64,000 bases of DNA from Clostridia bacterium (GTDB taxonomy: Bacteria > Bacillota > Clostridia > Christensenellales > CAG-138). The notes beneath the pieces were generated by a model that ran no database searches, was not told where the DNA came from, and saw only the letters and a program-made list of their open reading frames with translations. Shown here one piece after another: positions 1-10,000 of this stretch; the first letter of the stretch is position 1, and every line of letters begins with the position of its first letter. The stretch is from positions 34,086-98,085 of the forward strand of contig JAFYOP010000012.1 of the NCBI GenBank assembly GCA_017547885.1. Direction: 5' to 3'. The position numbers and the translations under genes were made by a program.

Positions 1-669
1 ATATAGTCAAGCACGCGCCTTGTCTCATCCACAGAACCCGGCAAAACAAGATGCCTTATAACTATACCCTTTCGTGCCATACCGGCATCATCCAGCGCCA
101 GCAGACCACACTGCCGATACATTTCATCTATTGCCTTGGAAGCATAGTCAAAGTAGTCGGATGCTCCGGAATATTTATTGGAAATTCTGCTGTCCACATA
201 TTTAAGATCAGGCAGATATATGTCCACCAGCCCCTCCAGCCGCTTTAATGTTTCAACGGTTTCATATGCATTAGTGTTATACACTATCGGCACCGCAAGA
301 CCATCATTGCGTGCACGGACTATGGCCTTAGCTATAACGGGCACAAACGGCGCAGGAGATACAAGATTAATATTATGCGCACCGCGGCTTTCAAGGGTCA
401 GCATAAGCTTTGCAACTTCATCTGCATCATACTGCTTCCCTACAATTCCGTTGCTTATGTCGTGATTCTGACAAAACACACATTTTAGATTACAGCCACA
501 GAAAAATATAGCTCCTGAGCCCCTCTCTCCGCTTATAAAAGGCTCTTCCCACATGTGCAGTGCAGCCTTGGCCACGTATGGCAAAATGGGCGCATTGCAG
601 GCGCCCATATAGTTTGTTCGATCCGTACCGCATTTGCGGGGACACAGCATACATCCGTCAGAAGTCATC
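1..669 (-). CDS. Radical SAM protein, PflX/COG1313-like (3' end cut by window)
   Basis: My translation of the minus strand gives an open frame of 223 codons running off the left edge, so the C-terminus is missing. Residues 59-66 are a radical-SAM CxxxCxxC motif (C59, C63, C66), which would hold a 4Fe-4S cluster for S-adenosylmethionine cleavage. An extra N-terminal cysteine group (C6, C9, C13, C24) is typical of the PflX-like proteins related to pyruvate formate-lyase activating enzymes. The ATG has a GGAG-type ribosome site and begins 11 bases after the upstream histidine kinase stop, so it is probably the last gene of that transcript. The substrate is unknown; family assignment is firm, function is not. 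Confidence 0.85.
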
Positions 670-680
670 TTTTCTCCGTT

Positions 681-2624
681 TTATCTTTTCTTTTTGCCAT
701 CGGTCTTTTTGATGCCTATTCCCTTTTTGCTTTTATCCTCAGCAGGATACTGAACTATCTCATAATCGGCATCATATATTTCCTTATCGCCGGCAAGCTC
801 AACATGGGAAACATCTGCCCTGCTTTTTGCCTTTGCGGCCGCATTTGCAGGCCCGAGCTCAATAGCATTGGAAACATATCGTTTAACCGTAAATGTAAAG
901 CAGGTGCCTTCACCAACCTTGCTGTCTACCGTAATGGTTTCGTCCAGCTTTTCCATAATATAGCTGGCTATGGACAGGCCAAGACCGGTCCCCCCTTCGC
1001 CGCGGGATTTATCCACCTTATAAAAGCGCTCGAAAATAAACGGGATATCCTTTTCGGGAATACCGCATCCGTTGTCTTCTACACTTACCAGCAAACGTTC
1101 GCCGGAACGCAGACGCAGGGTGATCTTTCCGCCTTCTGGAGTATAGTGCATTGCATTGTCCAGTAAAATTACCAGTACCTGTTCTATCCTGTCGGGATCT
1201 GTAAGGGCATCTACCGCAGGAGCACAGTCAACCTCAAGAGATATACCCTTCTGCTGTGCAGCAGCCGCATAGCTTATTGCAAGGTCGTTGATAAGCTCCT
1301 CAAGGTTTACACGGGACAGTTCCATGTATTCGGTTCCGGCCTGCAGGCGGCTGAGGGTAAGCATATCCGTAATCAATCTGGACAGCCTCATCACCTCATG
1401 CAGCATTATTTTATAGTACCTTTGACGACTTTCCTCATCTTTTACCATTCCGTCTGCCAGAGGCTCAAGCAGACCCCGTACCGCAGTAAGAGGGGTACGC
1501 AGCTCATGGGATACATTGGCAACATACTCCCTGCGCATTTTTTCTGTGCGCTCCATTTCAGTGATATCCTTAAACAGGCCTACTACACCGGTGCGCACTC
1601 CTTCATCGGTGTGCACAGGGGATACGCTTATCAGCAATACGCGTTCGCCTGTGGTAGGATAGTTTATGGATTGGGATTCTCCGGTGATAAACACTTCGTC
1701 AAAGGCTTTCCAAACCATTGGGTCAGCAATGAGATCCTGACGTTTTTCAACATTTAGCACGCCAAACATAGCCATTATAGCAGTATTGTAATGGGTAAGC
1801 TCTCCGCTTCCATCCATTGCAACAACGCCGTCTGTAAGGCTCTGAAGCAGCTCGTCCAGCTGTCCTTTTTCAAAGCGAAGCTGATATATTGTGCCGGAAA
1901 GGGTTTCGCAAAGGTTATTCAGAGCCCTTGCAAGAAGCCCCACCTCACCTTCTTCATTTTCGCTGGCACGTATGTCAAAGTTGCCTTTGGACATCTTTAA
2001 TGCCACTTCAGACATCTCATGCAAAGGTTCTGTAATGTGATGAAAATACCCGCTGAGTATGCCCATCATAAGCATCGTACCAACACAAAGGAAAGTATAA
2101 ATCATCCTGCGCATAGCTCCCATGGCTTCGCTTACCGCACGGGTAGGCTGCAGGATAACAACTCCGCCCACAGTTTGACCGTTGTCGTTTAAAATCGGGA
2201 CTGCCGCAGCTATGGCCTCCCCCATTCCTTCTATGGTGACTTTGTGTTCGCTTACAGTTTCTCCGGAAAGAACTTTTGTATATATTCCTTTAAGCGCTTC
2301 TCCGTCCAGCTTCCAATCATTATTTTCCGGTGCATGTACTGCAAAAACGGTTTCGTGATAGGCATTAAAAACGATAGTTGTTTCTTCCGCATCCTTTACA
2401 TAGCTTTCCGCAAGGCGTATTAAAGTATCGCCGGATATATTGCCTCTGCTGTATTCTGTAACCATGTTGGCTACAGCCTGACCTTTGGGCACCATTTCTT
2501 CCAGCTTGATGCTTTTATATATCTTTTCGCCCATCAAACCGCTGCCCACGGCCATAACAATGGTAATGAGCATCATAACGATGGCCATTACTGCAAGCAG
2601 GCGGCGGTAAAATACGCTTTTCAT
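681..2624 (-). CDS. Membrane sensor histidine kinase (HAMP-PAS-HisKA-HATPase)
   Basis: A 647-residue PhoR/ResE/WalK-type kinase that would sense an envelope signal and phosphorylate the response regulator encoded just upstream (6-base gap). Visible parts: transmembrane helix about 12-33, extracytoplasmic sensor about 35-170, second helix about 174-194, HAMP about 195-248, PAS about 255-360, HisKA with phospho-acceptor His373 in SHELRTP, and an ATPase domain with N, G1 (DNGCGIP) and G2 (GTGLGLS) boxes. After the ATPase domain a charged 55-60-residue tail rich in Lys, Ala and Asp follows; this is unusual. It is paralogous to the kinase at 3424-5157. The signal cannot be read from sequence. Confidence 0.93.
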   Translation of the reverse strand: MKSVFYRRLLAVMAIVMMLITIVMAVGSGLMGEKIYKSIKLEEMVPKGQAVANMVTEYSRGNISGDTLIRLAESYVKDAEETTIVFNAYHETVFAVHAPENNDWKLDGEALKGIYTKVLSGETVSEHKVTIEGMGEAIAAAVPILNDNGQTVGGVVILQPTRAVSEAMGAMRRMIYTFLCVGTMLMMGILSGYFHHITEPLHEMSEVALKMSKGNFDIRASENEEGEVGLLARALNNLCETLSGTIYQLRFEKGQLDELLQSLTDGVVAMDGSGELTHYNTAIMAMFGVLNVEKRQDLIADPMVWKAFDEVFITGESQSINYPTTGERVLLISVSPVHTDEGVRTGVVGLFKDITEMERTEKMRREYVANVSHELRTPLTAVRGLLEPLADGMVKDEESRQRYYKIMLHEVMRLSRLITDMLTLSRLQAGTEYMELSRVNLEELINDLAISYAAAAQQKGISLEVDCAPAVDALTDPDRIEQVLVILLDNAMHYTPEGGKITLRLRSGERLLVSVEDNGCGIPEKDIPFIFERFYKVDKSRGEGGTGLGLSIASYIMEKLDETITVDSKVGEGTCFTFTVKRYVSNAIELGPANAAAKAKSRADVSHVELAGDKEIYDADYEIVQYPAEDKSKKGIGIKKTDGKKKR

Positions 2625-2629
2625 TTTAT

Positions 2630-3322
2630 CTATTCAACCTCAAACTTATAGCCAACGCCGTATATGGTCTTTATGCTCCAGTTAAGTCCTGTGTTGTCAA
2701 GCTTTGCCCTGATGCGCTTTATATGGGTATCCACAGTGCGGGTCTCTCCGGCAAAATCATAGCCCCATACCCTGTTGAGCAGCTGCTCCCGGGTGAATAC
2801 CTGACCCGGATTAGATGCCAACATATAGAGTATTTCTATTTCCTTTGGCGTGCAGATGATGCTTTCGCCTCTAAGGGTAACCGTATAGCTCTTTATGTCA
2901 ATGGCAAGTTCCTGATGGGTTATGCAGCCATCATCCGCGGCCTGCTGCTGTTCGTTCGTACGGCGAAGTACGGCCTTTATTCGGGCCACAACCTCACGGG
3001 GACTGAATGGCTTTACGATGTAATCATCCGCGCCCAGCTCAAGGCCCAGAATACGGTCTATTTCCTCCCCCTTTGCGGTGAGCATTATTACAGGCACGCG
3101 GGAAGTCTTTCGAATTTCACGGCATACGTCAAGGCCGGACATTTCAGGCATCATAATATCCAGCACGCAAAGGCCAATACCGCTTTCGCTTTCCAGCGCT
3201 TCGACCGCGGCTTTGCCATCATATACGTCTATAGTTTCGTATCCCTCGGATTTCAGGTATATTCCAAGAGACTCATGCACTACACGGTCGTCATCCGCAA
3301 CAAGTATCTTTACAGTGCTCAT
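2630..3322 (-). CDS. Response regulator, OmpR/PhoB family
   Basis: 230 residues. The N-terminal receiver has the acidic cluster at 10-12, phospho-acceptor Asp55, Thr82 and Lys104, all intact. The C-terminal winged helix (about 130-230) is of the OmpR/PhoB DNA-binding type. It precedes its kinase by six bases and should be phosphorylated by it to control transcription. It is closely similar to the regulator at 5166-5855, especially from residue 65 to 115, so the two systems look like a tandem duplication. Targets are unknown. Confidence 0.94.
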   Translation of the reverse strand: MSTVKILVADDDRVVHESLGIYLKSEGYETIDVYDGKAAVEALESESGIGLCVLDIMMPEMSGLDVCREIRKTSRVPVIMLTAKGEEIDRILGLELGADDYIVKPFSPREVVARIKAVLRRTNEQQQAADDGCITHQELAIDIKSYTVTLRGESIICTPKEIEILYMLASNPGQVFTREQLLNRVWGYDFAGETRTVDTHIKRIRAKLDNTGLNWSIKTIYGVGYKFEVE

Positions 3323-3380
3323 GTATTAAAAACCTCCGTAAAAGCAGTCAAATTTATACTAATTAATTATAACATAATAC

Positions 3381-3407
3381 CGCCCGCTTTCACATGTAAA
3401 GCGGGCG
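3381..3407 (-). terminator. Stem-loop between the two tandem two-component systems
   Basis: A perfect 10-bp inverted repeat (CGCCCGCTTT / AAAGCGGGCG) with a 7-base loop lies downstream of the kinase ending at 3424 and upstream of the next regulator. It lacks a clean T-tract on the minus strand, so it may be a weak terminator or a processing site separating the two operon halves. Confidence 0.45.
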
Positions 3408-3423
3408 ATTTCACACATTTTTC

Positions 3424-5157
3424 TTATTCCTTTTGCAATGACAGAGTAAATGTGAAGATAACTTTTCCATCTTCATTTTTTACCCATATTTTTTCACCTA
3501 AAAGCGTAAGAACTTCCTGAACGATAGACAGACCCAGCCCTGTTCCTTCACCCGAATGTGCCTTATCTGCCTTATAAAAGCGCTCAAACAGATGATCGAT
3601 ATCCTCTTCTTTAATGCTTCCGGGGTTTATTACGCTTATTCTGAGCTTATCCTCTGCTTTTTGAGCGTTAACCTCGATTACTCCTTCTTTCCAACAGTGC
3701 TTTACCGCATTGTCTATGAGGGTTACCAGCACCTGCTCCGCCCTGTCGGGATTAGTGTATGCTTTCCCAGAATAATCACAACAGGGCACTATCTTAAGGC
3801 CTTTATTACGAGCAGCATCCGTAAACCTGTCTGCAACGTCGTAAATAAGTTCTTCAACGCTTATATACTGCCTGGTAAAAGCAATTGTGCCTGATTGCAG
3901 TCGGCTAAGCTCCAGCAGATCGTCAATAAGCCTTGAAAGGCGCATTGATTCATGAAGTATATAACCGTAATACCTGACCCTGTCTTCCTCTTTCTTTACC
4001 ATGCCGTCATTCAGCGCATCCGCAAGGCCGCGAATTGAAGAAAGAGGTGTCCTAAGCTCATGGGATACATTGGCAACATAGTCTATGCGGGTCTGTTCCA
4101 GCCTTGCGGCTTCGGTTATGTCTCTGATAAGAGTAACGGAACCGCGATTTTTCCCTTCGTATTCAAGTGATGTAGTGACGATTCTAAGGGTGCGTTCTCT
4201 TATTTTTATCTCCTTGGATATATCCTCGCCGCTATGAACTGCTTTCATATCCATGATCAGCTCTGCATACGGTGCAAGTGATGTTATGTCATCCTCATCA
4301 CTCCCCCCAAGCAGCTGTATTGCAGCTTTATTTATCTTTATTATTTCTCCATTGTGGTCAGTGGCAATTATGCCCTCGCCCAAGCCGTTGATCACTGAAT
4401 GGAGTCTGTTCTTTTCAATTGTCAAATCGCTTATTGTTGAATACAAAGCAGCAGAAAGGTGGTTTAAGGATCTTCCCAGCTGTGCGATCTCCTCGGTTCC
4501 CATTTCGTCTGCCTTTACTGAAAAGTCCCCTCCGGCCATTGCGTTTGCGGTAGCGTTCATCTGGCGCACCGGGTCAACGATCCTCTTTGAGCCTATGTAT
4601 GCGGGTATTATGGATATTGCGGAGGACACTATCATGCTTATCAGCAGCGCTATAAACAGCGTATGAAGGGCCGCCTGAAGTTCCTGAAGAGGCTTAACAA
4701 GAAACACAGCCCCAATTACAACGCCCTGTCTGTTCACCACAGGCTCGCCTATAATAACGCCTACATGCTTTTTTGTGTTTGGCGAGTAAATAGATTCACC
4801 GCCCAATACGGTATCCAGGTGCTCTCTTACAGCAGCAATGCTTTCGTTATAATCCTCCGTGGCCGGATATGCAAACAGCTTGCCCTGAGAATTGAATGCA
4901 TACATAGACGCATCCCAAACCCTGAACCCGCCGCCAATGGCTCGCTCATATCCATTGCGTCCCATAAAGCCCTGCATATAGTCTGCAGTAACATCCGCAA
5001 GATGCTTTGCCCTTGGCACAAGCTCTCCCGCCTTTATGGCACTGAATGCCTGACGTCCGGAATAGTTGAATACCAAAGCGGTTATCAAAGCGCTCAGTAA
5101 TACTGCCAGCAGCATTATGCCGAGAGTTTTTCTTAAAATAGTATTTTTTCTAAACAT
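3424..5157 (-). CDS. Membrane sensor histidine kinase (HAMP-PAS-HisKA-HATPase)
   Basis: 577 residues with helices about 12-31 and 165-187, an extracytoplasmic sensor between them, HAMP about 190-243, PAS about 250-350, HisKA with His366 in SHELRTP and a HATPase domain ending in GTGLGLSI. The G1 box reads INPG rather than DNGPG, a variant also known from CusS-like kinases, so I do not treat it as broken. It follows its regulator by eight bases. It shares layout with the kinase at 681-2624 but lacks that protein's charged tail, and its sensor domain differs, so the two systems probably sense different cues. Confidence 0.92.
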   Translation of the reverse strand: MFRKNTILRKTLGIMLLAVLLSALITALVFNYSGRQAFSAIKAGELVPRAKHLADVTADYMQGFMGRNGYERAIGGGFRVWDASMYAFNSQGKLFAYPATEDYNESIAAVREHLDTVLGGESIYSPNTKKHVGVIIGEPVVNRQGVVIGAVFLVKPLQELQAALHTLFIALLISMIVSSAISIIPAYIGSKRIVDPVRQMNATANAMAGGDFSVKADEMGTEEIAQLGRSLNHLSAALYSTISDLTIEKNRLHSVINGLGEGIIATDHNGEIIKINKAAIQLLGGSDEDDITSLAPYAELIMDMKAVHSGEDISKEIKIRERTLRIVTTSLEYEGKNRGSVTLIRDITEAARLEQTRIDYVANVSHELRTPLSSIRGLADALNDGMVKKEEDRVRYYGYILHESMRLSRLIDDLLELSRLQSGTIAFTRQYISVEELIYDVADRFTDAARNKGLKIVPCCDYSGKAYTNPDRAEQVLVTLIDNAVKHCWKEGVIEVNAQKAEDKLRISVINPGSIKEEDIDHLFERFYKADKAHSGEGTGLGLSIVQEVLTLLGEKIWVKNEDGKVIFTFTLSLQKE

Positions 5158-5165
5158 AATGAAAT

Positions 5166-5855
5166 TTAGCAGAGTTCAAATTTATATCCCACTCCGTATA
5201 CCGTCTTTATGGTCCATGGACACTCATCATCGGGAAACTTTTGACGTATACGCTTTATCTGAGTGTCAACAGCTCTGGTATCGCCGAAGAATTCATATCC
5301 CCAAACCTTTGAAAGTATCTGCTCTCTGTCCAAAACCCTGCCCGGATTGGATGCCAAAAGATGCAGTATTTCTACCTCTTTGGGTGTGAATGGGACCGTA
5401 CTTCCGTTTATTCTCACTTCATAGTTTGCTATGTTGATCTCAATGCCCGGCATTCTTATTATCTGCTGCGGTTCATTGACGGAATCATTATATCTGCGCA
5501 GCACGGCCTTAATGCGAGCCACAACCTCGCGGGCACTGAATGGCTTTACGATGTAGTCATCCGCTCCCAATTCAAGGCCGATTATGCGGTCAATCTCTTC
5601 GCCTTTTGCAGTGAGCATGATTATAGGAGTTTTACTCGTTGCCCTTATTTCTCTGCAAACATCGGTGCCATTTTTCAGCGGCATCATCAGATCCAATATA
5701 ACAAGGTCGGGCTTTTGCGCTTCGAATATCTTCATGGCCTGTTCGCCGTCAAAGGCAGAGCAGTGGGTAAAGCCCTCATTTTCAATATATACGCCTAATG
5801 TTTCATGAATTATAGGCTGATCATCGCATATAAGGATGTGCTGTGCTCCCGCCAT
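5166..5855 (-). CDS. Response regulator, OmpR/PhoB family
   Basis: 229 residues: receiver with acidic pair 11-12, phospho-acceptor Asp55, Thr82, Lys104, then a winged-helix DNA-binding domain from about residue 130. It is the first gene of a run of regulator-kinase-regulator-kinase-radical SAM on the minus strand and has a good sigma-A promoter upstream. The start is supported by GGGAGG ahead of the ATG. Paralogue of the regulator at 2630-3322. Confidence 0.94.
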   Translation of the reverse strand: MAGAQHILICDDQPIIHETLGVYIENEGFTHCSAFDGEQAMKIFEAQKPDLVILDLMMPLKNGTDVCREIRATSKTPIIMLTAKGEEIDRIIGLELGADDYIVKPFSAREVVARIKAVLRRYNDSVNEPQQIIRMPGIEINIANYEVRINGSTVPFTPKEVEILHLLASNPGRVLDREQILSKVWGYEFFGDTRAVDTQIKRIRQKFPDDECPWTIKTVYGVGYKFELC

Positions 5856-5919
5856 CTTCGGTTACCTCCCATGATATTTATCAGCAGCTAACGATAATAC
5901 TTTATACCTGCTTCACTTT

Positions 5920-5949
5920 ATTATAGGCTTTACATGCCTTCCCGTGCAA
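5920..5949 (-). promoter_or_regulatory. Sigma-A type promoter for the two-component cluster
   Basis: On the minus strand TTGCAC (5944-5949) and TATAAT (5920-5925) are separated by 18 bases, about 60 bases upstream of the first regulator gene. Inferred from consensus only. Confidence 0.6.
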
Positions 5950-5995
5950 TAAGACGCTAAAAGTGCCATAATTGTACTAATTTTATACATAATTC

Positions 5996-6025
5996 AAACG
6001 CCGCCCCTATTATAGAGCGGCGTTT
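5996..6025 (-). terminator. Terminator-like hairpin after barstar gene
   Basis: Perfect 9-bp inverted repeat AAACGCCGC / GCGGCGTTT with a 12-base loop directly downstream of the barstar gene. The minus-strand tail is TTTGAATT, a weak T-tract. Confidence 0.6.
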
Positions 6026-6030
6026 CCCCA

Positions 6031-6303
6031 TTATTCGTTTATTACAAAATTAAATGAATTTGGTTCAGATGACATGTCGCTGAATACCCTTAATAGCCTG
6101 TCTCCATACACTCCAAGTCCGGCCTTCAGAGTATTTACATCGCTAAGTATAACCGTCACATGAGACCCAAGTTCGCTGAGGCAATCTGCCAGAGCGTCGA
6201 GATTGCGGCCATAGTAAGACGGAAAGCGCATTACTTTTTTAAGATAATCATGGAGATCATCAAAAGAGGTCATTTTTCTTCCATCAAGTATGATTATCTC
6301 CAT
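6031..6303 (-). CDS. Barstar-family ribonuclease inhibitor
   Basis: 90 residues, the usual barstar length. The barstar core is clear: residues 30-41 contain YYGRNLDALADC, matching the part of barstar that plugs the barnase active site (Tyr30, Asn34, Asp36 and Asp40 correspond to Y29, N33, D35 and D39). The tryptophan at barstar position 38 is alanine here. It lies three bases downstream of the barnase-like gene, so the pair is co-expressed; the inferred role is to neutralise that ribonuclease in the cytoplasm before export. Confidence 0.93.
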   Translation of the reverse strand: MEIIILDGRKMTSFDDLHDYLKKVMRFPSYYGRNLDALADCLSELGSHVTVILSDVNTLKAGLGVYGDRLLRVFSDMSSEPNSFNFVINE

Positions 6304-6306
6304 TAT

Positions 6307-6909
6307 TTACTCCTCTCCGTACAGCAGCTCAAAGGTTTCATAGTGGTCATCGGTGTAGTATATACACCCATCATTGGAAAACACTATACGCCGTGATCCT
6401 CTGGAAGAACGTCCCAGTGTATCTATATCGCATTCGGTATACTTTTTCCCTTCGGGAAGTATGCCTTCATAGTTTCCGAATCTGTCGCCGCCTATGCTGC
6501 ATCCCGGCGCATAATCCTCTATGGAACCGCCCTCCCAGCCTAAGTCTCTGGCCTCATTTTTTGTTATAAAGTTTTTAGGCAAGCGCCCGTATGTGTGTAT
6601 ATACAGAGCTACGTCTTCCTTGGATGTATATGAGCCGTTTTCATCTATGGCAGGCAACTGCTCCTGCTGCTGGGGCTCACTTTCCTCTGTCTGCAGCTGT
6701 TCAGGCTCATCTTCCGTCAGCAGCAGGTCATCTATGCTTTCGCTATCTCCGGGTATGTTTTCCTGTACATCATACTGTGATTCTATCTGTGGTACTCTTT
6801 CACCAATAAGTGAGCTGACGATATCGCCAAATGTAAATGCGCCTGTGGCAAGACCGATAACCAGTGCCACCGCCACAATGGCCAGCAATATTTTAGTGCG
6901 CTTGTTCAT
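6307..6909 (-). CDS. Barnase-type ribonuclease with N-terminal signal/anchor and acidic linker
   Basis: I start at the ATG with AAAGGAGAGG eight bases upstream, giving 200 residues. A hydrophobic signal or anchor segment (about 7-27) is followed by an acidic, Glu/Gln-rich linker (about 45-92). The barnase domain (about 94-200) keeps the catalytic set: Lys117, Glu159, Arg170, Arg174 and His189, matching barnase K27, E73, R83, R87 and H102. It should be a secreted or membrane-tethered guanyl-preferring RNase. The inhibitor gene follows immediately. No clear AxA cleavage site is seen, so tethering is possible. Barnase itself has only a short propeptide, so the long acidic linker is distinctive. 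Confidence 0.93.
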   Translation of the reverse strand: MNKRTKILLAIVAVALVIGLATGAFTFGDIVSSLIGERVPQIESQYDVQENIPGDSESIDDLLLTEDEPEQLQTEESEPQQQEQLPAIDENGSYTSKEDVALYIHTYGRLPKNFITKNEARDLGWEGGSIEDYAPGCSIGGDRFGNYEGILPEGKKYTECDIDTLGRSSRGSRRIVFSNDGCIYYTDDHYETFELLYGEE

Positions 6910-6944
6910 GGATACCTCTCCTTTGGGTTTTTGCCTTGCCATAT

Positions 6945-6953
6945 AGTATACCA
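6945..6953 (-). promoter_or_regulatory. Extended -10 promoter for the barnase-barstar pair
   Basis: TGG followed by TATACT on the minus strand forms an extended -10 element, placing transcription start near 6938 and leaving a leader of about 29 bases containing the ribosome site. No good -35 box is seen. Confidence 0.5.
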
Positions 6954-7039
6954 CATACAAATTTTATAAAAAAGCGTTAACCATGCCATTGATTAACAGT
7001 TTATTCTTACTTTTATGTGTGTTATCCCTCGCCCCGGCA

Positions 7040-7048
7040 TGGTATAAT
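7040..7048 (+). promoter_or_regulatory. Extended -10 promoter abutting the CotH start codon
   Basis: Perfect extended -10: TG at 7040-7041 then TATAAT at 7043-7048. The usual spacing puts +1 at about 7055, which is the A of the proposed ATG. No clear -35 and no Shine-Dalgarno site are present, which points to a leaderless transcript. Confidence 0.6.
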
Positions 7049-7054
7049 GTAGCC

Positions 7055-10000
7055 ATGACTTATGCATTTATTAAAAAATCCATAGCTGTTATGGCCTGCC
7101 TGCTGCTTATAGCTGCGCTGACAGGCTGCGACAGCATTGCCGCAAGCGGTTCCGCCTCGAATGTTTATATCAGCGAGGTGGTTTCTTCCAATTCATTCTC
7201 ACTTATAGATGATGTTTTGGGCAGCCCTGACTGGATAGAACTGCACAATCCTTCCGCTTCTGCCGTTGACCTTGAGGGTTATGCCCTTACCGACAACCTT
7301 AAAGACCCTCATAAATGGACCTTCCCCGAGGTTTCTATTCCCGCGGGCGGTTATATTACCGTTTATGCTGCAAAGTATGAAGGCGGTGAAGATTTGCTCT
7401 GCACAGGTTTTGGCCTGTCCAAAAGCGGAGAGCTGCTGTATCTTGTAGACCCTTACTATAACGTAATACAGCAGCTGGAAGTTCCGGAGCTTGTCAGCGA
7501 CGTTTCTTATGCGAGAACTGCCGATGGAAGCTATGGATATTGCAGCTCCCCCACTCCCAATTCTGAAAACAGCACGGATATCTTCCTCTCTTCAGGTGAT
7601 AGTCTTTCTGTAATGTCCTCAGACGATGCTCTTGTCATAACCGAGGTAATGCCCAAGAATCTTTCAACTCTTCAGTCTGCAGACGGAAGCTATTATTCCT
7701 GGGCAGAGATAAAAAACGTATCTTCCTCCAGCGTAATGCTCTCGGATTATTATCTGTCCGATTCCATAGCGGAGCCTTCCAAATGGCGGCTTCCCTCGGC
7801 TTCAATAGATCCCGGTCAGTATGCAATAGTTTATCTTTCCGGTGAGGACTCCACCGACAGCGGCGAAATGCACGCATCCTTCCGTATTGGCAGCACCGAC
7901 AGCGCCCTGGCCCTTTCAAACGGCGCCGGCAGCGTTATCTCCATGATAAACTGGACAAATCCCGTATATCCCGGAATATCCGTTGTAGGCCCGGATACCT
8001 ATACTGCTTTCCCAACGCCTGCTGAGGATAATTCTGCTGCAGTATTCCAGTCGCTTTCACTTTCTCCCATGAATGAAAGCTCTCCTGTGCGCATAAATGA
8101 ACTGCTTAAGTTCAACAAATACAGTATACGCGATTTCTATGGCGACCGTTCTCCTTGGGTAGAGCTGTATAATTCTTCTTCCAGTGCGGTTTCCCTTGGC
8201 AACTACTGCCTGTCGGATGATGGGGAAAATCCCTTTAAATGGCACTTCCCCGAGACAACAATAGAGCCCGGCGAATACAGGGTGGTATTTCTTTCCGGTA
8301 ATGAAACCTCCGATGGCGAACTGCATACCTCCTTTACCCTGTCCCGCACGGAAAATCAGCTTATGCTTACGGATATGTCCTCCATGACATATCAGCTGAT
8401 TGAATTGGATCCCTCCATTGGCGAGAATGCATCCTACGGAGCAGGTTCCGACGGTCAGTATTACTTCTACGCAAGCCCCACCCCCGGCGCGGCAAATACT
8501 ACCCATGCCTTCTCAGATGTTTCGGATGCATCCGTTACTAAAATGGCATCGGTATACATCAGCGAAGTGTCGGCGGTAAAGGCAGCAAAAAGCGACGGTA
8601 CAGACTGGATAGAACTGCACAATTCTTCCGGTGATTCCATAAATCTTGAAGGCTGGCACATTACAGATGACCCAAATGATATGTTCAAGTTCACCTTTCC
8701 TTCATTCAGGATATCTTCAGGTGACTATGCCACGTTATCCGCTTCCGCTTCATCAACATCGGGCGTTTCGGCGCCCTTTAATATATCCGCCTCCGGAGAT
8801 ACCCTTATACTTACAGATGAGGATGGCAACATAAAGGATATATTTGAAACCGGTGCTCTTCGCTATGGCATAACTTCCGGTCGCATTGAAAACCAATCTG
8901 ACAGGGTATTCTTCTCTTCTCCCACAAAGGGAAAGGAAAACACTTCGGCCGCATACAGCAGCTTTACTTCTTCCCCTGTTTTCTCAGACAATACCCTGTA
9001 TCACTCAGGTTCTTTTCAGCTGAGCCTCTCCTGTCTCACCCCAAATGCTCGTATATATTACACAACAGACGGAAGCAAACCCACAACTGAGTCTTCCCTG
9101 TACTCCGGCCCTTTGACAATATCAAAAAACACCCCTGTCAAAGCTATTGCTGTGGCTGACGGTATGCTTCCCAGCGACACCGCTGCTGCCACATACCTTT
9201 TTGAAGAGCCTCACACCCTTCCTGTGGTATGCCTCTCTATAGACAGCACATCTTTTAATGAGGTATATTCTGTAACCGACCGCTGGGAAAAGGTCGAGCG
9301 TGAAGGCTACTGCGAGTATTACGAGGTTGATGGTTTGCTGGGCACGCAGTTCCCCTGCGGTCTCCGTGTTAACGGCGCATCCACTCTTACCATGCGGCAG
9401 AAATCCCTCTCTATTTTTCTCAGAGGCGGATACGGCCAAAGCTCCACCGGCTATCAGTTCTTTCCCGGAAACGATGTAACCGAGTATACATCCCTTGCCA
9501 TAAGAAACTCCGGTCAGGATGCTTCAAAGGCCCGCCTGAGAGACTCCTTTTACAGCAAATGTGTCGCGGGGCTGAATCTTGATTACATTCAGACTCGCCC
9601 TGTGATAGTGTACATAAACGGCCAGTACTGGGGTTTATATGACTTTAACGAAAACCAGAACGAGGACTATCTTGCCACACACTTTGGCGTTGATCCGGAT
9701 ACTGTAAATATTATCCGCCGCAATGAAACTCCGCTGGCGGGCAATCGTACGGATTTTTATCGTGTGCGTAAATACGGTCTGGAAGAAGATACTTCACAGG
9801 ATTCCAAATATCAGGAATTTATTCAATGGGTGGATGTGGATTACTTTATGGATTATCTCATCGCCCAAAGCTACTTTGCAAACGGCGATATGTTCAACCA
9901 GAAATATTGGCGCACAGAAGATTATTCAATAAAGTGGCGGCCAATATATTACGATTTGGATCTGGCTCTCGGAGCCTCCAGCCCCACCCGCAACATACTG

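Noticed and set aside
3424..5157. G1 box of the histidine kinase (INPG instead of DNGPG) as an inactivated kinase
   Set aside because: The N-P-G form occurs in active CusS-type kinases and the other boxes are intact.
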